The notes beneath the pieces are model-generated. The model did no database searches. It saw nothing but the letters and a program-made list of their open reading frames with translations, and had not been told where the DNA came from. Shown here piece by piece: positions 1 to 5,010 of a DNA stretch of 5,010 bases (position 1 is the stretch's first letter; each line of letters opens with the position of its first letter). A program made the position numbers and the translations under genes. Source of the DNA: Pseudomonadota bacterium (GTDB lineage Bacteria; Pseudomonadota; Gammaproteobacteria; Steroidobacterales; Steroidobacteraceae); the NCBI GenBank assembly GCA_021820785.1, contig JAKADE010000036.1:8189-13198 (forward strand), in the 5' to 3' direction.

Positions 1-126
1 GCTCGTGGGAGTCGCGGCTGAATTCCCTTTCGGCTTGGCCGGTGATACCCGGCGGGCGGGCGCCTTGGGCGCAACGGCCTGCTCGGTTTTGGGCGTGGGG
101 GTCGAATCGGAACGTCGAGTCGCCAT
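1..126 (-). CDS. N-terminal fragment of an unidentified basic Ala/Pro/Lys-rich protein (runs off the left edge)
   Basis: I do not recognise this gene. Reading the - strand from the ATG at 126-124 gives 42 open codons to the window edge with no stop. The protein begins MATRRSDSTPTPKTEQ and continues with Ala, Pro, Lys, Arg, Ser and Thr as the main residues: 8 basic against 2 acidic side chains, no hydrophobic stretch, no signal peptide. Such a tail is expected to be disordered. It resembles the low-complexity ends of histone H1-like or other nucleic-acid-associated bacterial proteins, but composition alone does not establish a family. The start is well supported because a GAGGAGG Shine-Dalgarno lies four bases upstream. 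The gene is divergent from the efflux operon and shares its 299-base intergenic region. A functional link is possible but unproven. The C-terminal part is outside the window, so length and fold are unknown. Confidence 0.6.
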   Translation of the reverse strand, partial: MATRRSDSTPTPKTEQAVAPKAPARRVSPAKPKGNSAATPTS

Positions 127-130
127 AAGT

Positions 131-137
131 CCTCCTC
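131..137 (-). promoter_or_regulatory. Strong Shine-Dalgarno for the divergent gene
   Basis: On the - strand this reads GAGGAGG, followed by ACTT and then the ATG at 126-124. A near-perfect match to the anti-Shine-Dalgarno at four-base spacing is the main evidence that the truncated left-hand reading frame is a real, well-translated gene and that its start is correctly placed. Confidence 0.75.
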
Positions 138-268
138 AGGATGGCTCCGTGCGCGAACTGCGGCACTAAGCTGTGCCCCCCCTTTCGGCTGACGAAACCG
201 CCCGCCGACGCGACAGGCCCACAGGATAGGCCCGAAGTGTTGCAGGCGCCAACCCGCACGCTGCGATT

Positions 269-319
269 TGTCCGCTTGCGCACCTGTCCGCGGACTGTCC
301 GCTGTCCGCGACGCGGACA
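269..319. promoter_or_regulatory. Cluster of TGTCCGC direct/inverted repeats, probable upstream activator sites
   Basis: Four direct copies of TGTCCGC start at 269, 285, 296 and 303. Inverted copies turn them into palindromes. GTCCGCGGAC at 286-295 is a perfect 10-base palindrome; TGTCCGCG-A-CGCGGACA at 303-319 is a perfect 8+1+8 inverted repeat; an overlapping GCGGAC-T-GTCCGC lies at 290-302. The two main dyad centres (290.5 and 311) are 20.5 bases apart, close to two helical turns, so dimers bound there would sit on one DNA face. They lie about 130 and 110 bases upstream of the transcription start predicted from the sigma-54 promoter at 395-410, the usual range for enhancer-binding protein sites. 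That they are activator sites is inference; an operator for another dimeric regulator, or a hairpin-forming element, is the alternative. Confidence 0.6.
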
Positions 320-394
320 TGCCGCAGCATCGCATTGCCCCGCCTTACCGAGATTTTAATCGCCAAAACAGTAACTTGCGCTCTGCCGCCTCAC

Positions 395-410
395 TGGCAC
401 ACGGTATGCA
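395..410 (+). promoter_or_regulatory. Sigma-54 (RpoN) -24/-12 promoter of the efflux operon
   Basis: The sequence TGGCAC-ACGGT-ATGCA matches the RpoN consensus TGGCAC-N5-TTGCW at all informative positions except one T. The GG (396-397) and GC (408-409) doublets are exactly ten bases apart, which RpoN holoenzyme requires. With the C at 409 as -12, transcription would start near 421. No convincing sigma-70 -35/-10 pair was found between the repeat cluster and the adaptor gene. Position directly upstream of the first operon gene, plus palindromic sites at -110 and -130, makes the call stronger than the motif alone. Expression should then need RpoN and an ATP-hydrolysing activator. Confidence 0.8.
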
Positions 411-425
411 ATCGCTCCGTCAGCC

Positions 426-1754
426 ATGAGCATCCTCGATCTGAAATCCCCGCGTCCCGCCGCCGAGCCCTCGGCCGCGGTCACCCCCATCCGCAATACG
501 GCCGCACAGGACATGGCCGCCGAGGAGCGCCCGCCCTGGCATCAACGCCCCCCGGTGCTCGGTGCGATCGCGGGCGCGATGCTCCTGATCGGCATCGCCA
601 GCTGGCTCATCTATGAGTGGTCCCAATCCGGATCGGTGATCTCCCTGCGCCGCCTCGAAACCACGGTCGTTGAACGCGGCCAGTTCGTTCAGGATGTCGC
701 GGCCCGCGGGACGGTCATCGCAGCGGTGAGCCCGACACTGGTCGCGACCGCAGCCGGCACCGTTCATTACCTGGTGCACGCCGGAGACCGCGTGCGCAAG
801 GGCCAGGAGCTCGCCGTGGTGACGAGCCCGCTGCTGCAGAACGAGTATCAACGCCAGCTCGCCACGCTCAACAGCATGAACGCAGCGCTTGCCGAGGAAC
901 GGGTGAAGCTGCAGGAAGAGTTGCTCACCAGCCAGCAGCGCGCCAACCTCGACGCGGTGCAGATGAACGCTCAGCTGCGCGAACTGCAGCGCGCCCAGGC
1001 CGCCTGGAAAGTGCACGTCATCAGTGCGCGCCGCTACGATGGGGCCTACGACACCTTCTCGATCGCGCGCCTGAACTTCGAGCACGCGCGTGAGGACGCA
1101 CATCTCGCCAAGCGCAAGATTCTCCTCGATCTGCGCACCCGCACGCTCGCCCGCGATGCGCAGGCACTGAAGGTCGCCGAGCTGCACAGCCGCTTGGACG
1201 CGCTGCAAGTGCGCTCGCCGGTCACCGGACTCGTGGCCGACGATGCCCAGCCCGATGAGAGCTACGTCGCCGAAAACCTCCCGCTGGTCACCGTCGTGGA
1301 TCTGTCGGGGCTCGCAGTCCAGTTCCAGGTTGCCGAGTCGCTGGCCGGCGGCATCGCCCCGGGCGTCCCGGCCGAGATCACACTCAGCGGCGGCACGGTC
1401 AAGGGCGTGGTCACCGACATCGCACCGGCCGTCAAGGACGGCTGGGTGACCGGCCGCCTGCGCTTCCAGGGGACAACGCCCCCCGATCTGCGCCAGAACG
1501 AACAAGCCTCGGTGCGCATCATTCTCGGTCAACACGCCAACGTGCTGCACATGGACCGTGGCGCCTACATCAGTCCGCAAACCCGATCGGTCTACGTCGT
1601 GCACGGCGACACCGCGGTGCGAGTACCAGTGACCTTCGGCGCCGCGTCCATCTCGGAGATCGAGGTCCTGCGCGGCCTGAAGGCCGGCGAGACGGTCGTG
1701 ATTTCCAATCCCTCCCGGCTGCACGATGCCGCCCTAGTGAAACTCTCTCAGTGA
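426..1754 (+). CDS. Periplasmic adaptor (HlyD/MFP family) of an ABC efflux system, MacA-like
   Basis: This 442-residue protein is the membrane-fusion subunit that would connect an inner-membrane ABC transporter to an outer-membrane channel. About 43 cytoplasmic residues precede one membrane anchor (roughly 44-63, rich in Ile, Leu, Ala and Gly), so it is anchored rather than a lipoprotein. A first lipoyl half follows (about 83-136, with the typical AAGTVHYLVHAGDRVRKGQ segment), then a Gln/Ala/Glu/Leu-rich alpha-hairpin coiled coil (about 138-260), the second lipoyl half (about 259-292, beginning LQVRSPVTGLV), a beta-barrel (about 293-370) and a membrane-proximal domain to the end (RGLKAGETVVI near 416-426). 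Length and order fit MacA/HlyD adaptors. The ATG at 426 has no Shine-Dalgarno and lies only about five bases after the predicted transcription start. The next in-frame ATG (513) would still keep the anchor but is also poorly served. The stop overlaps a possible GTG start of the ATPase gene. Substrate unknown. Confidence 0.92.
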   Translation: MSILDLKSPRPAAEPSAAVTPIRNTAAQDMAAEERPPWHQRPPVLGAIAGAMLLIGIASWLIYEWSQSGSVISLRRLETTVVERGQFVQDVAARGTVIAAVSPTLVATAAGTVHYLVHAGDRVRKGQELAVVTSPLLQNEYQRQLATLNSMNAALAEERVKLQEELLTSQQRANLDAVQMNAQLRELQRAQAAWKVHVISARRYDGAYDTFSIARLNFEHAREDAHLAKRKILLDLRTRTLARDAQALKVAELHSRLDALQVRSPVTGLVADDAQPDESYVAENLPLVTVVDLSGLAVQFQVAESLAGGIAPGVPAEITLSGGTVKGVVTDIAPAVKDGWVTGRLRFQGTTPPDLRQNEQASVRIILGQHANVLHMDRGAYISPQTRSVYVVHGDTAVRVPVTFGAASISEIEVLRGLKAGETVVISNPSRLHDAALVKLSQ

Positions 1755-1762
1755 CTCCCAGC

Positions 1763-1766
1763 GAGG
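1763..1766 (+). promoter_or_regulatory. Shine-Dalgarno favouring the ATPase start at 1772
   Basis: GAGG, within GCGAGG, stands five bases before the ATG at 1772. The competing GTG at 1751 has no comparable purine-rich site, which is why the shorter start is preferred for the ATP-binding subunit. Confidence 0.5.
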
Positions 1767-1771
1767 CCGTC

Positions 1772-2491
1772 ATGCTCCGGATGCAGAACATCAGCAAGAT
1801 CTATCGTACCGACCTGATCGAGACTCACGCGCTGCGCGAGCTGTCGCTCGAGGTCAAAGACGGTGAATTCGTCGCCGTCAGCGGCCCCTCGGGATCGGGC
1901 AAGACGACGTTCCTAAACATCGCCGGTCTCCTCGAGACCTTCGAAACCGGCACCTACGAACTCGACGGACGCGACGTGAGCCGCCTGTCGGACGATGCCC
2001 GCTCACGCATCCGCAACGAGAAGATCGGCTTCATCTTCCAGGGATTCAATCTCATTCCGGACCTGGACATCTTCGACAACGTCGACGTTCCGCTGCGCTA
2101 TCGGCGCATGAAGTCCGCCGAGCGGCGCAAGCGCATCGAGAGCAGCCTCGATCTCGTGGGACTCGCGGCGCGCATGAAGCACCTGCCCTCCCAGCTCTCC
2201 GGTGGTCAGCAACAACGCGTCGCCATCGCGCGGGCCATCGCCGGCGATCCGGCGCTGATCCTGGCCGATGAGCCCACCGGCAACCTGGACTCGCTCATGG
2301 CTCGCCAGATCATGGACTTGCTCGAGAAGATCAACGACATGGGCACCACGGTCATTCTGGTCACTCATGACCCGGAGCTGGCAAGGCGCGCCGAGCGCAA
2401 CATCCACGTCGTCGACGGCGTCGTGCTCGACTCCCCTACGCAGAATCACACGGCGACGCGGGCCCCTCAGGTGAGCGGCGCGGCGGACTGA
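1772..2491 (+). CDS. ABC transporter ATP-binding subunit, LolD/MacB type
   Basis: This cytoplasmic ATPase would power the permease pair encoded downstream. With the ATG at 1772 it has 239 residues and every catalytic motif: Walker [10 protein letters not shown] (38-46), Q-loop Gln90 in [10 protein letters not shown], signature LSGGQQQR (142-149), Walker B LILADE (162-167) with catalytic Glu167, D-loop NLDS (171-174) and switch His199 in LVTHD. The FQ-FNLIP segment and [10 protein letters not shown] are typical of the MacB/LolD/FtsE group that pairs with FtsX-like permeases and uses mechanotransmission rather than substrate passage through the membrane. Length is normal; the last 20 or so residues are a polar, probably disordered tail. 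A GTG at 1751 would add seven residues and overlap the adaptor stop as GTGA. I prefer 1772 because of its GAGG site and because family members usually start just before the NISKIY strand. It is the second gene of the operon. Confidence 0.95.
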   Translation: MLRMQNISKIYRTDLIETHALRELSLEVKDGEFVAVSGPSGSGKTTFLNIAGLLETFETGTYELDGRDVSRLSDDARSRIRNEKIGFIFQGFNLIPDLDIFDNVDVPLRYRRMKSAERRKRIESSLDLVGLAARMKHLPSQLSGGQQQRVAIARAIAGDPALILADEPTGNLDSLMARQIMDLLEKINDMGTTVILVTHDPELARRAERNIHVVDGVVLDSPTQNHTATRAPQVSGAAD

Positions 2492-2507
2492 GACCAGAGA
2501 CACGCCC

Positions 2508-3854
2508 ATGCTCGGTTATTACATCCGTCTGGCCTTCAAGAGCTTGCGCCGTACGCCAGGCCTGACCGCACTGATGGTCGGTGCGATCGCCTTCGGCATC
2601 GCCGCCTGCATCGTCACGCTCACCGTCCATCACGCCATGGGCCGCAATCCCATCTGGTGGAAGAACGGCGAGCTCTACGCCGTCACGATGGATTCCTGGA
2701 GTACCGACCAGCCCTATGACCCCGGCCGCCCCGACCGCTCCCCCACGATTCTCACGTACCGGGACGCAACCTATCTCTACCGCTCGAACATCCCGAAGCG
2801 CAAAGCCCTGCTGAGCTTCGCACAGGGCGTTCTCGCCGGCGCTCCCGGCCAGAGTGCGCCGCTGTGGGTGATGACACGCACGACCGACTCCGGCTTCTTC
2901 CACATGTTCGATGTGCCGTTCAAATACGGCGGTCCCTGGAGCGCTGCCGCCGATCGCGGACCGAAGCCCGTCATCGTGCTCAGCCGCCGGACCAACGAGC
3001 GCCTGTTCGGCGGCCGCGACAGCGTCGGACGCACCATTCTGTGGAACAACCTGCGCTTCCAGATCGTCGGGGTGCTCGCTCACTGGGACCCCAAGCCCCG
3101 CTATTATGATCTCTCCGGTGCCGCGGGCGGCAACTTCGGTCATCCGGCACCTGTATTCGTGCCGTTCAAATGGGGTCCGACTCTGCATCTGTTCCCAAAC
3201 GGTCGCGTCAGTTGCTGGATGGCGCCTGGCGCAAAGCCGCTCGAGACCTACGAGCAATTGCTCAGCTCGAACTGCGTCTGGATCACCATGTGGGTGGAAC
3301 TCCCGACCGCCACGCAGCGCCACCGCTTCCTCGACTTCGTGAACGCCTACTGGGCCCAACAGCGAGCCATGGGCCGCTTCCAGCGCCCGCGCAACAATCA
3401 CCTCTGGACGGTGAGTCAGTGGTTGGCGTTGCATCACATCGTCAGCAACGACAGCCGCCTGCTGCTGCGGGTCGCATTTGCATTCCTGGCCGTCTGCCTC
3501 ATCAATACCATCGGCATCCTGCTCGCCAAATTCCTGCGTGCGGCGCCGCTGGCCGGTGTGCGGCGCGCCCTCGGCGCAACGCGTCGCGAGATCTTCGCCC
3601 AACACCTGATCGAAGTGGCTGTGCTCGCACTGACCGGCTCGTGCCTCGGACTGCTGCTCGGGATCGGCGGGCTCGCTGGCGTGCGAGTCCTCTATGCACA
3701 CAGCCACAGTGCCTACGGCGCGTTGGCCCACTTCGATCTCATCGGCATCGCCTGGGCTTTGGGGCTCGCTGCAGCGGCCACCCTCGTTGCCGGACTCTAT
3801 CCCGCATGGCGCATCGGCCGGGTCTCCCCGGCGCGGTACCTGAAGAGCCAATGA
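2508..3854 (+). CDS. FtsX/MacB-type ABC permease, first of a pair
   Basis: This 448-residue inner-membrane protein has the MacB/FtsX permease layout: a short amphipathic N-terminus with RLAFKSLRRTPGLT, TM1 at about 19-41, a large periplasmic MacB_PCD-like domain (about 42-318), then TM2 (about 319-341), TM3 (about 366-391) and TM4 (about 410-432). The cytoplasmic GVRRALGATRREIF segment (350-363), which contacts the ATPase in this family, and the closing YPAWRIGRVSPARYLK motif are both present, so the gene looks intact. No nucleotide-binding domain is fused, unlike E. coli MacB; the upstream gene supplies it. Periplasmic Cys236 and Cys256 could form a disulfide (inference). The start lies 16 bases after the ATPase stop with only a weak purine-rich site (CAGAGA), consistent with translation coupled to the gene before it. 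Role: with the second permease, it would transmit ATPase movement to the periplasmic adaptor. Substrate unknown. Confidence 0.93.
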   Translation: MLGYYIRLAFKSLRRTPGLTALMVGAIAFGIAACIVTLTVHHAMGRNPIWWKNGELYAVTMDSWSTDQPYDPGRPDRSPTILTYRDATYLYRSNIPKRKALLSFAQGVLAGAPGQSAPLWVMTRTTDSGFFHMFDVPFKYGGPWSAAADRGPKPVIVLSRRTNERLFGGRDSVGRTILWNNLRFQIVGVLAHWDPKPRYYDLSGAAGGNFGHPAPVFVPFKWGPTLHLFPNGRVSCWMAPGAKPLETYEQLLSSNCVWITMWVELPTATQRHRFLDFVNAYWAQQRAMGRFQRPRNNHLWTVSQWLALHHIVSNDSRLLLRVAFAFLAVCLINTIGILLAKFLRAAPLAGVRRALGATRREIFAQHLIEVAVLALTGSCLGLLLGIGGLAGVRVLYAHSHSAYGALAHFDLIGIAWALGLAAAATLVAGLYPAWRIGRVSPARYLKSQ

Positions 3855-3878
3855 ACTCAATTTTCATCGGGTGAATCG

Positions 3879-5010
3879 ATGAGTCTGAACATCCGTCCCA
3901 TGCTTTCATCGCTGAAGCGCAATCCGACCGGTGCTCTGCTGGTCGCGCTGCAGGTCGCCATTACCCTCGCCGTCCTGGTCAATGCCGCCTGGATCGTGCA
4001 TCAGCGCATCAAGAAAATCGAACAGCCGACGGGCTTCAATACGCGCGACTCATTCGCGCTCGTCGTTTCCGGATCTTCCAAGAAGTTCAATATCGCCGCA
4101 GCGGAAAGCAACGACCTCGCCTACCTGCGCACGCTCTCGGGAGTCGCCTCCGCGACGGTCACCAGCGGAATTCCGCTCACCGGCAACGGCGGAGACACGG
4201 GGCTCTATCTGCACCCCAACGAGCGCGGCCGAGTCGTCGAAGCCGGTGAACTGTCGGTCGATGAGCAGGGACTGAAGACGCTCGGGGTCTCTCTCATCGC
4301 CGGGCGGAACTTCCGTCCCGAGGAAATCGAACCTTATACCCCGGGCACACAGGCACCTCCCGCCGAAATCATCGTCACGCAGGCGCTGGCCCAGGCCCTC
4401 TTCCCGCACGGAAATGCACTCGGCAGAACGGTCTACGGCAGTACTCCGAGGACCATCATCGGCATCGTGAGCAATTTCATGGGGCCCCAACTCGGCCAGG
4501 GAACGTACGACACCACCCTCGCCCCGACGCTTCCCGGCCAATACGGCGGCTACTATCTGCTGGTGCGAACCGAACCGGGTGAGCGCGCGTCCGTGCTACA
4601 TATAGCCAAACAGCACATCGGCGTCGCGCACCACTACGGCGTCGTCCAGTACGCTCAGACCCTCTCGTCGGCCAAACGGCAGATGCACTCGGCCAACCGG
4701 AACGTGGCCATTCTCCTCGGTATCGTCACCGCCCTCATGGTGGCAGTCTGCTGTCTGGGAATATTCGGGCTGACCACGTTCAACGTCGGCAGCCGCACCC
4801 GACAGATCGGCACGCATCGGGCGCTCGGGGCGCGGCAGCGGGACGTCGTGGCACATTTCCTTGTCGAAGGTGCGCTCGTGCTCAGCAGCGGCGCGATTCT
4901 AGGCAGCGTTCTCGCCCTCCTCATTGGCAGTTGGCTCAGCGCACACTACGCCTTACCGAGATTGAATCTCGCCTATCTGCTCGCCGGCATCGCCGCGCTC
5001 ACGGCGGTCG
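3879..5010 (+). CDS. FtsX/MacB-type ABC permease, second of a pair (3' end beyond the window)
   Basis: The frame from the ATG at 3879 stays open to the right edge, giving 377 residues without a stop. It is a paralogue of the preceding permease: TM1 at about 18-40, a periplasmic domain (about 41-275) with core features such as LGVSLIAGRNF (135-145), IIVTQALAQALF (164-175) and TIIGIVSNF (192-200), TM2 at about 276-299 containing a Cys-Cys pair (291-292), the ATPase-contacting THRALGARQRDVV segment (312-324), TM3 at about 329-354 and the beginning of TM4 from about 365. By comparison with its neighbour, the end of TM4 and the closing Pro-rich motif, some 30-40 residues, are missing only because the window stops. 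The start follows the first permease by 24 bases, with GGGTGA four bases upstream as ribosome binding site. No promoter or terminator is visible in the gap, so it belongs to the same transcript. It probably forms a heterodimer with the first permease. Confidence 0.92.
   Translation, partial: MSLNIRPMLSSLKRNPTGALLVALQVAITLAVLVNAAWIVHQRIKKIEQPTGFNTRDSFALVVSGSSKKFNIAAAESNDLAYLRTLSGVASATVTSGIPLTGNGGDTGLYLHPNERGRVVEAGELSVDEQGLKTLGVSLIAGRNFRPEEIEPYTPGTQAPPAEIIVTQALAQALFPHGNALGRTVYGSTPRTIIGIVSNFMGPQLGQGTYDTTLAPTLPGQYGGYYLLVRTEPGERASVLHIAKQHIGVAHHYGVVQYAQTLSSAKRQMHSANRNVAILLGIVTALMVAVCCLGIFGLTTFNVGSRTRQIGTHRALGARQRDVVAHFLVEGALVLSSGAILGSVLALLIGSWLSAHYALPRLNLAYLLAGIAALTAV

Noticed and set aside
162..177. 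Small hairpin GGCAC-TAAGCT-GTGCC, also resembling a sigma-54 site on the - strand for the divergent gene
   Set aside because: On the - strand the GG and GC doublets are eleven rather than ten bases apart, which breaks the strict RpoN spacing. The five-base stem has no T-run and is too weak for a terminator.
335..359. Possible sigma-70 promoter with TTTAAT at 354-359 and TTGCCC at 335-340
   Set aside because: The spacer is only 13 bases, well short of the 16-18 needed, and no better -35 element is present.
141..366. Small open frames on both strands within the intergenic region
   Set aside because: Their translations are Arg/Pro/Ala-rich, they lack a good ribosome binding site and overlap the regulatory palindromes; the region is better explained as non-coding control DNA.
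406..429. Seven-codon frame (MQSLRQP) whose TGA overlaps the adaptor ATG, a possible leader peptide
   Set aside because: Its ATG lies inside the -12 element of the predicted sigma-54 promoter, upstream of the expected transcript start, and has no Shine-Dalgarno. It would matter only if transcription starts further upstream.
420..1724. Long open frame on the - strand opposite the adaptor gene (434 codons)
   Set aside because: It is exactly antisense to a clear HlyD-family gene, its translation is rich in His, Arg, Asp and Gly without recognisable domains, and such frames arise readily opposite GC-rich genes.
2436..3860. Long open frame on the - strand opposite the first permease (474 codons)
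   Set aside because: It is the antisense shadow of an intact FtsX-type permease; the translation has no hydrophobic segments or motifs of a known family.
3855..3878. Possible terminator or promoter in the gap between the two permeases
   Set aside because: The 24-base gap has only a short TTTT without a stem and no -35/-10 pair; it contains just the ribosome binding site of the second permease.

Overview
The window reads as GC-rich proteobacterial DNA, with codon choice strongly biased to G or C at third positions. A gammaproteobacterium of the Xanthomonadales/Nevskiales kind is my best guess from the operon style; no taxonomic marker is present. It holds the start of a tripartite ABC efflux operon on the + strand, its regulatory region, and the first 42 codons of a divergent gene on the - strand.

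Layout. Positions 1-126 (- strand) encode the N-terminus of an unidentified basic Ala/Pro/Lys-rich protein, with a strong Shine-Dalgarno. Positions 127-425 (299 bases) are non-coding. They carry a cluster of TGTCCGC direct and inverted repeats (269-319), a short AT-rich stretch (about 351-373), and a near-consensus sigma-54 promoter (395-410). From 426 to the right edge, four same-strand genes are tightly packed: a membrane-fusion/HlyD-type periplasmic adaptor (426-1754), a LolD/MacB-type ATP-binding subunit (start probably 1772, to 2491), a first FtsX/MacB-type permease (2508-3854), and a second, paralogous permease (3879 to beyond 5010).

How they work together (inference from family knowledge). 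The ATPase would sit on a permease pair, each with four predicted TM helices and a large periplasmic domain between TM1 and TM2. The adaptor would link this inner-membrane complex to an outer-membrane TolC-like channel, which is not in the window. This is the MacAB architecture, with ATPase and permease as separate polypeptides and two different permeases instead of one MacB homodimer. The substrate cannot be read from sequence.

The most interesting part is the control region. A sigma-54 core promoter ends 15 bases before the adaptor ATG, and palindromic sites lie about 110 and 130 bases upstream of the predicted transcription start, where a sigma-54 activator (bacterial enhancer-binding protein) would bind. 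The operon is therefore probably silent until a specific activator is switched on. The activator itself is not in the window.
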